Below, piece by piece: positions 6,993-7,860 of a stretch of DNA of 7,860 nt; within the stretch, counting starts at the first letter, position 1; the number at the start of each line of letters is the position of its first letter. A program made the position numbers and the translations under genes. Source of the DNA: Butyrivibrio sp. (lineage in GTDB: Bacteria > Bacillota > Clostridia > Lachnospirales > Lachnospiraceae); assembly GCA_024688095.1 (NCBI GenBank), contig JAILEJ010000103.1:1-7860 (forward strand), written 5' to 3'. The notes under the pieces are model-generated. The model made no database searches. It worked only from the letters and a program-made list of their open reading frames with translations, and was not told the DNA's origin.

Positions 6993-7860
6993 ATGTTAAA
7001 AAAAGTTAAAAAAATATTTTTAATTCCATTATTAATATTTTCTTTAGTTGTACCAACTATTATATCTATTGCTGTAAGTAATAATAACAGCAGGGCATTA
7101 GCTAAGGTAAAGAAAATTAAAATAAAAAAAGGAAAGAAAAAATATATATTCACTCAGACCAAGAAAAAGAAAATCATAGCTTTAAAAAGCAAAAATAAAA
7201 AGATAGCAAAAGCTGTAAAAATAAAGAAAAAAGGGGAAAAGAAGGTATACATAAAGGGCATCAGAGTAGGTACAACAACTGTTTCTGTCCATTATAAAAA
7301 TAAAAAGGGTAAAAAGTTTATTAAGAATTATTATGTGACAGTAACCAAGAAAAAAGCAACCTCTACTTCTAGCCCAAGTGTAACCGCTGAACCAGAGGGA
7401 ACACAAACAGCTACACAAACAATAGCACCAGCAACAAGCAGCAGTTCTCCAAATGTAAGTGAAGAACCAGAAGCTACGCAGACCATATTACCTACAGCTT
7501 CATCAGCAGTTACACCTGATGCCGCGAAAACAAATAATCCGGACAGTCCGTATTATTACAGATTTAAGATTATTAACAGCGGAAAGTATCATTTGTACAC
7601 ACAACAGACAATACACTATTTACTTGAAAGTAATGATCCTGAATTTTTCAATTATAGTTTCGGTCTTATAAACAATGATACAGGTGCATATGATTATACA
7701 TCTGAGATTTTTAAATGTAATTTTTATGAAGATGATGGGCGGGTTAATTTGATTTCGTATTTTGATAACTTGATAGCAGATGGAGATTATTATGCGAATA
7801 ATGGAAAGAGTTTATTTTACATTTATATAAAAATTCCTGGCACAAAGATTCCGGTTATAA
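6993..7860 (+). CDS. Secreted protein with lysine-rich Ig-like module, linker and start of a transglutaminase-like paralogue (3' end missing)
   Basis: The frame is open from the ATG at 6993 to the window edge (289 codons). Residues 1-37 are a signal peptide with a long hydrophobic core (IFLIPLLIFSLVVPTIISIA) and a likely cleavage at ALA/K. Residues 38-121 hold 34 Lys in 84 positions, yet they keep the outline of a bacterial Ig-like BIG2 domain: IKIKKGKKKYIF at the start, KSKNKKIAKAV in the middle, then IRVGTTTVSV and YYVTVT. A Thr/Ser/Pro/Glu linker (about 122-186) contains an imperfect internal duplication with ATQTI motifs. From about residue 187 a Tyr/Asn/Asp-rich beta-type segment begins. 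From residue 221 on it is almost the same as the start of the window, so the missing part should be the same transglutaminase-like domain, for about 470 residues in total. Whether that copy keeps a complete triad cannot be seen. The basic module is here near the N-terminus, unlike the two preceding genes, where it is at the C-terminus. Confidence 0.9.
   Translation, partial: MLKKVKKIFLIPLLIFSLVVPTIISIAVSNNNSRALAKVKKIKIKKGKKKYIFTQTKKKKIIALKSKNKKIAKAVKIKKKGEKKVYIKGIRVGTTTVSVHYKNKKGKKFIKNYYVTVTKKKATSTSSPSVTAEPEGTQTATQTIAPATSSSSPNVSEEPEATQTILPTASSAVTPDAAKTNNPDSPYYYRFKIINSGKYHLYTQQTIHYLLESNDPEFFNYSFGLINNDTGAYDYTSEIFKCNFYEDDGRVNLISYFDNLIADGDYYANNGKSLFYIYIKIPGTKIPVI
7371..7505 (+). repeat. Imperfect duplication in the Thr/Ser/Pro linker
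   Basis: Residues 127-150 and 152-171 of the gene at 6993 align: SPSVTAEPEGTQTATQTIAP with SPNVSEEPE, a four-residue gap, then ATQTILPTASS. Both copies share SPxV, EPE and ATQTI. The divergence suggests an old duplication. It is the only place in this otherwise low-complexity linker where Gln recurs in a fixed context. Confidence 0.6.
7652..7860 (+). repeat. Direct repeat, copy 2 (98% identical to 1-209)
   Basis: This is the second copy of the 209-base direct repeat, in frame within the 3'-truncated gene and differing from the first at four transitions. The window ends inside it. Upstream of 7652 no comparison is possible because the first copy begins at the window edge. Confidence 0.97.

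Noticed and set aside
7459..7671. Plus-strand 70-residue frame
   Set aside because: It is out of frame inside the gene starting at 6993, which has a good ribosome site, signal peptide and recognisable domains.

Overview
The window is AT-rich DNA with four protein-coding genes, all on the + strand. Strong AGGAG-type ribosome binding sites, heavy use of AAA, ATA and AGA codons, and secreted modular proteins with Thr/Pro/Ser linkers and lysine-loaded modules point to a low-GC Firmicute. My best guess is a gut or rumen Clostridia member (Lachnospiraceae-like). That assignment rests on style and was not checked by any search.

Layout: (A) 2-757 is the 3' end of a gene whose C-terminal domain is transglutaminase-like with an incomplete catalytic triad. 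(B) 817-2904 is a secreted protein with a signal peptide, BspA-type leucine-rich repeats, about three InlB B-type (Listeria-Bacteroides) repeats, a 12-residue Thr/Pro/Val/Ser tandem repeat and a C-terminal module that is 41% lysine. (C) 2969-6961 is a 1330-residue secreted protein with the same N-terminal plan, eight full InlB-type repeats plus a divergent one, a transglutaminase-like domain with an intact Cys-His-Asp triad, and a lysine-rich leucine-rich-repeat tail. (D) 6993-7860 runs off the window. It has a signal peptide, a lysine-rich Ig-like (BIG2-like) module, a Thr/Ser/Pro linker, and then a segment nearly identical to the first 209 bases of the window. D is therefore a paralogue of A and should end in the same transglutaminase-like domain.

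The gaps between genes are short (59, 64 and 31 bases before the chosen starts). I see no convincing terminator or promoter in them, so the genes may be co-transcribed. No RNA gene, insertion sequence, CRISPR array or phage gene was recognised.

Taken together this looks like an accessory locus of shuffled surface-protein modules: adhesion-type repeats, transglutaminase-like catalytic domains and very basic modules that could bind the anionic cell wall or supply amines for cross-linking. The cooperation is inference. The modular relationships, the triad and the 209-base direct repeat at the window edges are visible in the sequence.
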